A stretch of 64,000 nt of DNA from Streptomyces sp. NBC_01314 (GTDB lineage Bacteria > Actinomycetota > Actinomycetes > Streptomycetales > Streptomycetaceae): assembly GCF_041435215.1 (NCBI RefSeq), contig NZ_CP108394.1, positions 2,604,001 through 2,668,000 on the forward strand, in the 5' to 3' direction. The notes under the pieces were generated by a model. The model searched no databases. It was not told the DNA's origin and worked only from the letters and a program-made list of their open reading frames with translations. Position 1 is the stretch's first letter, and every line of letters starts with the position of its first letter. The translations under genes were made by a program, and so were the position numbers. Positions 53,810 through 60,914 of this stretch are shown one piece after another.

Positions 53810-54505
53810 TCAGATCCAGCCGTCCAGGGACTGCATGAAACCGTCGAAGTCGTCGCGGTGGATGGTGTGTCCCGCGCCGGCGACCGTACGGATTTCGAAG
53901 CCGCTCGCCCGGAGCCGGTCCGCGTCCTCGGTTCCGACCAGGAAGCTGGGGTCGGCGAGTTGGACCAGGGAGGGCACGGCGGGACGGTCGGGGACGAAGC
54001 CCGTGAGCGGGCGGCCACCGAGGAAGTGCGCGGAGGCTGCGTCCCAGGCGGCCAGCGTGGCCATCTCGATGTCGACGTCCTCGGTGTCCCAGCGCGGGTT
54101 GAGCGCGGTGGTCTGTGCGCGGGTGGCGTGCTTGAAGGAGGCGAAGACCTCGGGGCCGATGTGCCGGCCCGGGTCGGCCGAGGACCATGCCGGGTCCGAG
54201 TAGACCGCCCGCGAGGGCCGCAGCCGCTCCACTGCGAGCGAGAGGGCGAGCCCGCCCAGGGAGTGGCCGATGGCCAGGTCGGCCTGGCGGGGCAGCGTGT
54301 CGACGAGGTCGTCGGCGAAGAGCTGCGGACCGTACTCGCCGCGCGGTGAGATTCCGTGGCCGCGCAGGTCCACGGCGATCACCCGGTAGCCGTGCTCCTC
54401 AAGTGCCGGGGCCACCCGCCGCCAGGTGCGGGAGTCGGACATGATGCCGTGGACGAGCAGAGCCGTCCGGTCACCTGCGCCCCACTCGCGGGTGTTGAGC
54501 CGCAC
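53810..54505 (-). CDS. Alpha/beta hydrolase
   Basis: 231 residues. Fold markers: LLVHGIMSDSRTWRRV (oxyanion region), IAVDLRGHGIS, nucleophile Ser in IGHSLGGLAL, and His in AGAGHTIHRDDF. Length and motifs fit small carboxylesterases or lactonases. It ends 64 nt from the converging MBL gene. Confidence 0.9.
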   Translation of the reverse strand: MRLNTREWGAGDRTALLVHGIMSDSRTWRRVAPALEEHGYRVIAVDLRGHGISPRGEYGPQLFADDLVDTLPRQADLAIGHSLGGLALSLAVERLRPSRAVYSDPAWSSADPGRHIGPEVFASFKHATRAQTTALNPRWDTEDVDIEMATLAAWDAASAHFLGGRPLTGFVPDRPAVPSLVQLADPSFLVGTEDADRLRASGFEIRTVAGAGHTIHRDDFDGFMQSLDGWI

Positions 54506-54756
54506 GTCGTGCCTTTCCTTCGTGGGGTCGATCAGGGGGCCGGCCTCGGGCGTCGCCCCAGGGCTCCCCCTGTTGCGGGTTGCCGCGAAGCGGATAGCTG
54601 TCCGTTACACGTAACCGTACCGGCCGGCTGCCCCCCGTACAAGCGTCCACCGGCGGCACGGCACCTCGGCCGGCCGTGAACCCGCGTCGCCGACGGGCCA
54701 CTTCGACGTGCGGCCACTTCGGCGCAAGGCCCCGCCGACGCCAGCCCGCGCCGGTG

Positions 54757-55668
54757 TCAGCCCGCCTCGGGGGTGGCCGCGCCGAGGGCGGTGCGCAGGG
54801 CGTCGGCCATCAGCTCGATCGCTTCCTTGCCGGCCGGCACCGGGCCGGTGTGCGTGAAGTAGTGGTCGACGCCCTCGAAGACGCGGTGGTCGACCTGGAC
54901 GCCCGCGGCCTCCAGGGCCTTGGCGTAGGCGTCACCCTCGTCGCGCAGGCGGTCGTTCTCGGCGGTGATGACGAGCGCGGGCGGCAGTCCGGCGAGGTCG
55001 TCGGTGAGTCCGGGCGAGACCAGGGGATCGGAGAGGTCGGCCGGATCCGGGACGTAGGCGGCGGTGAAGATCCGCATCAGCTGGGGGCTGAGCAGCGGCT
55101 TGGCGATGCGGGACACCTTGGTGGCCGGATCGGCGACCAGGTCGACCGGGGCGGAGTCGATGATCTGGAGTCGCGGCGTGAAGGTGCCCCGGTCGCGGGC
55201 CGTACGGCAGACCGCGGCGGTCAGGTTGGCTCCCGCGCTGTGTCCGCCCACGGCGACCCGTGAACCGTCCCAGTCGTTGGCCGTGCCGTTCTCGACGACC
55301 CACTCGGTGACGTCGTACGCCTGGGTGACGGCGACGGGGAAGACCCGCTGCGGGGCGACGGCGTAGTCCACGTTGATCACGACGCAGCCGGCCGTGGCGG
55401 CTATGTAGCGGCAGATGTGGTCGTCCTGCTCGGGGCGGGCCACGATGAAGCCGCCGCCGTGGAAGTTGATGTACACGGGAGCGGGGGTGCCGATGCCGGC
55501 CGGCGGGCGGTAGACGGTGCAGTCGACCGGCCCGGCACCGGTCTCGACCCGTAGGGTTTCCGTCCGCTTCGGGACGTCGGTGAAGCGCAGGTCCTTGTGG
55601 ACACGGGACATGACGCCGCTGAGCAGCAGCTGAACCCCTCTGGCCTGGATTCTGGCACTGAACGACAT
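54757..55668 (-). CDS. HSL-family (lipase fold-3) esterase
   Basis: 303 residues from the ATG at 55668; GTG 55680 is possible. Canonical HSL motifs: NFHGGGFIVA for the oxyanion hole, VDYAVAPQRVFP, nucleophile Ser in GGHSAGANL, Asp in ENDRLRDEGD and His in GVDHYFTH. Unlike the HSL protein at 25767-26678, its motifs are standard. Upstream lie an inverted repeat (55702-55716) and a 9-bp repeat, suggesting local regulation. It likely cleaves short-chain esters. Confidence 0.92.
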   Translation of the reverse strand: MSFSARIQARGVQLLLSGVMSRVHKDLRFTDVPKRTETLRVETGAGPVDCTVYRPPAGIGTPAPVYINFHGGGFIVARPEQDDHICRYIAATAGCVVINVDYAVAPQRVFPVAVTQAYDVTEWVVENGTANDWDGSRVAVGGHSAGANLTAAVCRTARDRGTFTPRLQIIDSAPVDLVADPATKVSRIAKPLLSPQLMRIFTAAYVPDPADLSDPLVSPGLTDDLAGLPPALVITAENDRLRDEGDAYAKALEAAGVQVDHRVFEGVDHYFTHTGPVPAGKEAIELMADALRTALGAATPEAG

Positions 55669-55701
55669 GATCGGTCCCACCCATCGCTACAACGTTGAAT
55701 T

Positions 55702-55716
55702 AACAGGATTCCTGTT
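55702..55716. promoter_or_regulatory. Inverted repeat AACAGGA-T-TCCTGTT
   Basis: Perfect 7-bp arms with a single central base, ~35 bp upstream of the HSL esterase gene. The half-site AACAGGATT recurs on the opposite strand at 55735-55743, so a dimer plus an extra half-site is possible. Confidence 0.5.
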
Positions 55717-55814
55717 GGTGGGATGATGGACGCGAATCCTGTTTTGCGCAACGGTTTGGGATGCCTCTCGCGTACGCGGGGCCTCGCGGGGCGTGGGGAC
55801 CTGCGCGGCTCGGG

Positions 55815-56630
55815 TCAGCTCTCGGCAGGGGCGAGGAGCACGAAGTCCGCGTTCGACGGGTCCAGACAGACGGCCAGTCGGCCGACACCCTCCATGTCCT
55901 GCGGTCCCATCTGCACACTGCCGCCGCTCCCGGTGACGGCGGCGACCGCCGCGTCGCAGTCGGTGACGGCGAAGACGGGGTGCCAGTAGGGCCGTCCGGC
56001 CGTAAGGGCGAGGCCTTCCGCCGGGAGTTCCATCACGCCGCCCTGCATCCGCTCCTCGGGGAGTCCGGAGGGCGTGACGAGGCTGTACGTGCCCGCCTCG
56101 CCCGGCAGGGGCATGTCGCCGAACTGCCAGCCGAAGACGCCGCCGTAGAACTCCTTGGCGGCCGCGGCGTCGGTCGTGTACAGCTCGGTCCAGGACAGTG
56201 AGCCCGGCTCGTCGGCCAGCTCGAACCCCTCGTTGCTGCCCGGCTGCCAGACGGCGAACTGGCCGCCCAGCGGGTCGCTGTACTGCGCCATCCGGCCCCA
56301 GTCGCCGAGGTCCTTCGGCGCCACCCGCACCGTGCCGCCGGCGCGCTCCACGGCCTGGGTCGCGGCGTCCGCGTCGGTGACGGCGTAGTAGATCATCCAG
56401 GCCGGACGCGCACCCTTCTCGGTGAGTTCACCGAGCCCGCCGACGATCTTGCCGTCCTTCCGGAAGACCCCGCCCTCGCCTGCCATTTCCTCCCCTTCGC
56501 CCCCGCCGTCACCCATGGGCTCGTACTCCCAGCCGAGCACCGCGGCGTAGAAGGCCGCCGTGGCCGGTACGTCGGGGACGCCGAGGTCGAGCCAACAGGG
56601 GGAGCCGGGAGTGAGGTCGGTAGTGATCAC
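55815..56630 (-). CDS. Double VOC-domain protein
   Basis: 271 residues from the GTG at 56630, with GGGGAA upstream. Two glyoxalase-like modules: residues ~8-130 (PCWLDLGVPDVPATAAFYAA... GGQFAVWQPG) and ~140-265 (SWTELYTTDAAAAKEFYGGV... DFVLLAPAES). A Gly/Glu-rich insert (GDGGGEGEEMAGEGG) lies in the first module. Such two-module proteins (CFP32-like/SCO-type) are common in actinomycetes; the substrate is unknown. Confidence 0.92.
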   Translation of the reverse strand: MITTDLTPGSPCWLDLGVPDVPATAAFYAAVLGWEYEPMGDGGGEGEEMAGEGGVFRKDGKIVGGLGELTEKGARPAWMIYYAVTDADAATQAVERAGGTVRVAPKDLGDWGRMAQYSDPLGGQFAVWQPGSNEGFELADEPGSLSWTELYTTDAAAAKEFYGGVFGWQFGDMPLPGEAGTYSLVTPSGLPEERMQGGVMELPAEGLALTAGRPYWHPVFAVTDCDAAVAAVTGSGGSVQMGPQDMEGVGRLAVCLDPSNADFVLLAPAES

Positions 56631-56719
56631 GGGATTCCCCTTCGCGTTCGCGGATCCGGTGATGCCAGCCTGACACCCGCCCCGGACGACCGCGCGTCGA
56701 CCGCGGTGCGCGAGCCCGC

Positions 56720-56762
56720 CACGCGGGAGGCCGTCACGCGGGAGGCCGTCACGCGGGAGGCC
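56720..56762. repeat. Three tandem copies of a 15-bp repeat
   Basis: CACGCGGGAGGCCGT at 56720 and 56735 and a partial third copy at 56750, between the SDR and VOC genes on the minus strand. Simple slippage is likely. Confidence 0.8.
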
Positions 56763-56827
56763 GGGGCCGTCGCGGGTCAGCCCTTCGGGGGTCGGCCCAT
56801 TACCGGTCGGCCGTGTCGCGGGCCGCC

Positions 56828-57496
56828 CTACGAGGCGTCGAGGTCGTCGGCGAAGTGGCGGAAGCCGTGGCGGTCGCGATGGAGGCCCCACAGGGTGTCG
56901 GCGAGGACGGCCGGGTCCTTCCTGGGGTGACCGGGGACGATCGCGCCCGGGACGACCAGCTGGGCGACATGGATGCCCTCGCGCGCGAGGGTGTCGTGCA
57001 GCAGGTGGCCGTACGCGCTCTCCGCGGCGAACGCGATGGACGTGCCGGCCCGGTCGGGGTGCGGGACCACGGCCGTACCGCCGTTGACGAAGAGGACGGT
57101 GCCGCGGCCGAGGTCGCGCATACCGGGCAGCACCTGCCGTACGGCGGCGACCGCGCCGTAGACGGAGAACTCGATCGGGCCGACGAGGTCGGCATGACCG
57201 GTCTCCAGCACCGGCAGCATGAAGTCGCGGTGCGGCAGCGGGCTGTACTGCAGGACCTCGATCGGCCCCAGCGCCGTGTGCGCCGCGTCGAGTGCGGCGG
57301 TCAGGGCCTCCGGGTCGCGTACGTCGGCGGCGAACCCCTGCGCCGGGACGCCCTGGCCGGTCAGGTCGGCGGCGAGCGCCTTCGTCCGCTCAGGGTCGCG
57401 GGCGACGAGCGCCACGGCGAACCCCTCACGGCCGAAGCGACGCGCGACCGCCGCGCCGAGACCCGGTCCGGCTCCGATGACGGCGATGGTGGTCAT
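56828..57496 (-). CDS. Short-chain dehydrogenase/reductase
   Basis: 222 residues from the ATG at 57496, behind GGAAG. The glycine motif GAGPGLGAAVARRF differs from classical TGxxxGIG, and the active-site region reads FVNGGTAVV and FAAESAYGHLLHD: no standard YxxxK is visible, so it is an atypical or divergent SDR. A broken paralog lies at 39077-39577. Substrate and cofactor are unknown. Confidence 0.85.
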   Translation of the reverse strand: MTTIAVIGAGPGLGAAVARRFGREGFAVALVARDPERTKALAADLTGQGVPAQGFAADVRDPEALTAALDAAHTALGPIEVLQYSPLPHRDFMLPVLETGHADLVGPIEFSVYGAVAAVRQVLPGMRDLGRGTVLFVNGGTAVVPHPDRAGTSIAFAAESAYGHLLHDTLAREGIHVAQLVVPGAIVPGHPRKDPAVLADTLWGLHRDRHGFRHFADDLDAS

Positions 57497-57791
57497 GGCT
57501 TCCTTGCTTCCTGGAGAAGGGTCGGGCTCTCGTCCCGAGTCGGCCCCTGGACGGGCCTGACGGTGTTCGGCGACGTTCGACTGTCTTCGACGGCTCCCAA
57601 CGGTCCTCGACGACCCTCGGCGGTCTTCATCGTGATGTAACGCCCGCTTGCGGTGGCAAAGTTCCGGGCGCCCTCGGCCCGCGACTGTCACGCACCTGTC
57701 CCGCGACCGTCAATGTTGGGCACTTTCTTGACGATGGTTATTCAAGCGCCTAAGTTCACGGTTGTCCTTCCCCCGGTCAAGGGAGACCGCG

Positions 57792-59159
57792 ATGCCCTCG
57801 TCCCCCGTCGTCCCACCACCCCCGAACCCCGAACAGGCCGAACGCAGAAGCCAGTTGCGTCGTGTGGCGCTGTCGGGTCTGCTCGGTACGGCCGTCGAGT
57901 TCTACGATTTCCTGGTGTACGGAACGGTCGCCGCGCTGGTCTTCGGTGAGCTGTTCTTCCCGGGCGCGGACCCGGCTGTCGGTACGATCGCCGCGTTCGG
58001 CACCTTCGCCGCCGGATACCTCGCCCGCCCGCTGGGCGGCATCGTCTTCGGGCACTTCGGCGACCGTCTGGGCCGCAAGTCCATGCTGCTGCTGACCATG
58101 GGCCTGATGGGCGGCGCCAGCTTCCTCATCGGCCTGCTGCCCACCTACGACACCATCGGCGTGTGGGCACCCGTCCTGCTGATCACCCTGCGGGTGCTGC
58201 AGGGCATCGCCATCGGCGGCGAATGGGGCGGCGCCACCCTCATGGTCGTCGAGCACGCCGGCGAGAAACGGCGCGGACTGTGGTCCAGCTTCACGCAGAT
58301 GGGAGCACCGCTCGGCTCCCTGCTCTCCTCGGTCGTCGTCACCTTCGTCGTCGCCATGCCCCGTGAGGAGTTCGCCGCGTGGGGCTGGCGCGTGCCGTTC
58401 CTCCTCAGCGTCGTCCTGCTCGGCGTCGGACTCTTCGTCCGCCTCAAGGTGGTCGAAAGCCCCCTGTTCACCCAGGTCAAGAAGGACCGGGCCGAGGCCC
58501 GGCTGCCGATCGTCGACGTCCTGCGGCGCCCGCGCCCCCTGCTGCTGGCCTGCTGCGTCGGCATCGGCGCGTTCACCGCGCAGTCCCTGCTGACCAGCTA
58601 CCTGATCGCCTACGCCACCGGCATCGGCTACCCCCGCCCGCAGGTGCTCACCGCGCTCACCGTCTCCGCGTCCGTCGCACTCGTCGTCCTGCCGTGCGCG
58701 TCGGCGCTCTCCGACCGTGTCGGGCGCCGCCCGGTCGTCCTCACCGGAGCCCTCGCCTCCGCCGCGCTCGCCTTCCCCGTGCTCGCGCTGGTGGACTCCA
58801 GGTCACCCGGACTGCTCGTCCTCGCGGTCGTCCTGGGCCACGGATTCGCCCAGTCCGTGATGTACGGACCCCTGGGCGCACTGCTCACCGAGATGTTCGG
58901 GACCAAGGTCCGCTACACCGGCGCCTCCCTCGGCTACCAGGGCGCCACCCTCATCGGCGCCGGATTCTCCCCCATGATCGCCGGGAGCCTCGTGGCCGGG
59001 AGCGGAAACAGCACCCCCGTCGCCCTGCTGCTGTGCGGCGGCGCCTTGATCACCGCGGTGACCGTCTGCTTCGTCCGCGAGAGCGCCCAGACCTCGCTCG
59101 CGGACCCGGACCCCACCGAACGCCCCGCCGTCCCCCACACCCAGGAGATCTCCGCATGA
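57792..59159 (+). CDS. MFS transporter, MHS type (shikimate/citrate-proton symporter-like)
   Basis: 455 residues from the ATG at 57792, behind GGGAGA. Family signatures: GTAVEFYDFLVYGT, FGTFAAGYLARPLGG, the MFS motif FGDRLGRK, and RVLQGIAIGGEWGGA, diagnostic for the metabolite:H+ symporter (MHS) group. Expected cargo is an organic acid such as a citrate, shikimate or aromatic acid. Its stop overlaps, in an ATGA, the start of the truncated hydrolase gene at 59156, so the two were once coupled. Confidence 0.93.
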   Translation: MPSSPVVPPPPNPEQAERRSQLRRVALSGLLGTAVEFYDFLVYGTVAALVFGELFFPGADPAVGTIAAFGTFAAGYLARPLGGIVFGHFGDRLGRKSMLLLTMGLMGGASFLIGLLPTYDTIGVWAPVLLITLRVLQGIAIGGEWGGATLMVVEHAGEKRRGLWSSFTQMGAPLGSLLSSVVVTFVVAMPREEFAAWGWRVPFLLSVVLLGVGLFVRLKVVESPLFTQVKKDRAEARLPIVDVLRRPRPLLLACCVGIGAFTAQSLLTSYLIAYATGIGYPRPQVLTALTVSASVALVVLPCASALSDRVGRRPVVLTGALASAALAFPVLALVDSRSPGLLVLAVVLGHGFAQSVMYGPLGALLTEMFGTKVRYTGASLGYQGATLIGAGFSPMIAGSLVAGSGNSTPVALLLCGGALITAVTVCFVRESAQTSLADPDPTERPAVPHTQEISA

Positions 59160-59266
59160 CGACCGACACCCCGGGACCGAGTCACGCCGAGGGCCAACTT
59201 CCTTCCAGTACACCGCACTTGGTGGACCTGCCCGCGAACTGGAACGGCGTCGTGCCGCTCTGCTGA
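59156..59266 (+). pseudogene. N-terminal stub of an alpha/beta-hydrolase-like gene
   Basis: 36 residues (MTTDTPGPSHAEGQLPSSTP, HLVDLPANWNGVVPLC) then a stop. The LPANWNG segment recalls the start of secreted or cytosolic alpha/beta hydrolases, where a Y-S-H-G motif would follow. The gene is translationally coupled to the MHS transporter but nothing of the catalytic domain remains. Confidence 0.5.
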
Positions 59267-59473
59267 TCACCACCCTCGGTCGGCGTGGCACGGACGCGGA
59301 GTCCCGCAACTCCCGTGCGGCGTCGGCCGTTGCGACAGCCCCGGCCCGGTTTGCGCGGTACCGCCCGAACCCCTGCCCGCGGCCGTACGACGGCCCCGCC
59401 CACCCCGCCGACGGCCGGTGACCTGGTACGGCCGCCCGCCGGAGTGTCGGAGGGCGGCCGTACGCTTGCCCCT

Positions 59474-60337
59474 GTGGAGGACTACGACATCCTGGACACC
59501 CCGGACAGCGACACCACGGACGGCCCGCAGCCGCGCCCGCAGTCGCTCATGCTCGCCTTCTTCGGCAACCACGTGCTGGAGGAGGACGACCGTGACCTGT
59601 GCGTGTACTCGGGCAGCATCATCGACGTACTCGGCCGTGTCGGCGTCGGTGAACAGGCCGTACGTTCCACGCTGACCCGCATGGTCAACCGCGGTCTGCT
59701 GCGGCGCCAGCGCGAGGGCCGCAGGATGTACTTCGGTCTCACACCGCAGGCGACGCGCGTTCTGTGGGACGGCCGCACCCGCATCTGGAAGCAGGGCGCG
59801 GTCAACGACGACTGGGACGGCACCTGGACCCTCCTCGGCTTCTCCCTCCCCGACTCCTGGAAGCGCCAGCGGCACGACCTTCGCTCGCGGCTGACCTGGT
59901 CCGGGTTCGGGGCCCTGTACAGCGGGCTGTGGATCGCCCCGGGGAACGTCGACATCGCCGGTGTCGTCGCGGAGCTCGGACTCACCGACCACGTCAAGAT
60001 CTTCCACGCCCAGGCGAACGTGGCCACCGACATCGAGCTGATGATCCGCGACACCTGGGACCTGGAGAGCATCGCGGCCCGCTACGTCACCTTCGACAAG
60101 CGCTGGACGGCCCACCTGGGCGGCGGTTCCGGTGACGACCCGATCGGGACCCGTCTGCGGCTCGTCAGCGAGTGGCTCTGGACCATCCGCACCGACCCCC
60201 GCCTCCCCGCCCGCCATCTTCCCCACGCCTGGCCGGCCCGCCCCGCCGAGGACACCTTCCGCCGCGTCGCCGACCAGACCGCGGCACCCGCCGCACGGAT
60301 GGCCGGGGAACTCCTCGACACGATGCCGCTGCGCTGA
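59474..60337 (+). CDS. PaaX-family transcriptional regulator
   Basis: 287 residues from the GTG at 59474; GTG 59444 is an alternative, as neither has a strong ribosome site. PaaX-type features: the winged helix GSIIDVLGRVGVGEQAVRST and MVNRGLLRRQREGRR, then the PaaX central domain DDWDGTWTLLGFSLPDSWKR and YSGLWIAPGNVDI. PaaX proteins repress phenylacetate or related acyl-CoA catabolic genes in response to acyl-CoA thioesters. The adjacent MHS transporter is a likely target. Confidence 0.92.
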   Translation: MEDYDILDTPDSDTTDGPQPRPQSLMLAFFGNHVLEEDDRDLCVYSGSIIDVLGRVGVGEQAVRSTLTRMVNRGLLRRQREGRRMYFGLTPQATRVLWDGRTRIWKQGAVNDDWDGTWTLLGFSLPDSWKRQRHDLRSRLTWSGFGALYSGLWIAPGNVDIAGVVAELGLTDHVKIFHAQANVATDIELMIRDTWDLESIAARYVTFDKRWTAHLGGGSGDDPIGTRLRLVSEWLWTIRTDPRLPARHLPHAWPARPAEDTFRRVADQTAAPAARMAGELLDTMPLR

Positions 60338-60387
60338 CCGCGCCTGGCCGGGTTGGGGCGGCGTGCCGGATCATGCGGAGGTCGCGC

Positions 60388-60447
60388 CGTCCGCCGGCTC
60401 GGCGTCCGCCGGCTCGGCGTCCGCCGGCTCGGCGTCCGCCCGCTCGA
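60388..60447. repeat. Four tandem copies of a 15-bp repeat
   Basis: CGTCCGCCGGCTCGG at 60388, 60403 and 60418, with a diverged fourth copy at 60433. It is followed by a 19-nt direct repeat (GGTTCAGGACCCACCCTCC) at 60471 and 60491. Confidence 0.85.
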
Positions 60448-60539
60448 CGGGTCGCGTCGCATCCTCTGCCGGTTCAGGACCCACCCTCCTGGTTCAGGAC
60501 CCACCCTCCGGGCCCGTCCCGAGCAACCCGTCGAGCACG

Positions 60540-60737
60540 AGTGCCGCCGCGGACTACCTGGTCGGCAGGAACCCGAAGGACCCCACCGTCGTCGCCCAGG
60601 CCGGGCTGGAGGCCTACTCCACCGCGTACTGGTGGTCCGCCGTCTTCTTCGTCGCGGGCGTGGCCGTCAGCTTCCTGCTCTACCGACGCGGCGCCCCCGT
60701 CCAGGACCCCGACGCGGCCCCCGCCGTGCACATGTGA
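60540..60737 (+). pseudogene. C-terminal fragment of an EmrB-type MFS transporter
   Basis: 65 codons: ADYLVGRNPKDPTVVAQAGL, AYSTAYWWSAVFFVAGVAVS, FLLYRRGAPVQDPDAAPAVH and M. This is the last membrane helix and tail of a DHA2/EmrB-type exporter; the preceding 400+ residues are missing. The frame upstream is open only through the tandem repeats. Confidence 0.75.
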
Positions 60738-60914
60738 GCCGAGGGCTCCCGAAGCCGCGTCAGGGCCGCTCCCCCTGCGCCCCGACCTCCGCGAGCGGCC
60801 CGCCGGACATCCGGCGGGCCGCTTCTTCGGCGTCCTCGACTGTTCACGGTGGCCGCGGCGGCGCGGAACAGGCCGCTGGAGGGCGGCAGTTCCGCGGGCG
60901 GACGGACGCGTGGG

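Noticed and set aside
55723..55989. Small plus-strand ORF (88 codons) upstream of the HSL esterase
   Set aside because: It overlaps the end of the VOC gene antisense and has no family signature; its start lies in the operator-like repeats.
60388..60447. CRISPR-like array (also the repeats at 17083 and 56720)
   Set aside because: The repeats are directly adjacent with no spacers, units are 15-23 bp, and no cas genes are present.
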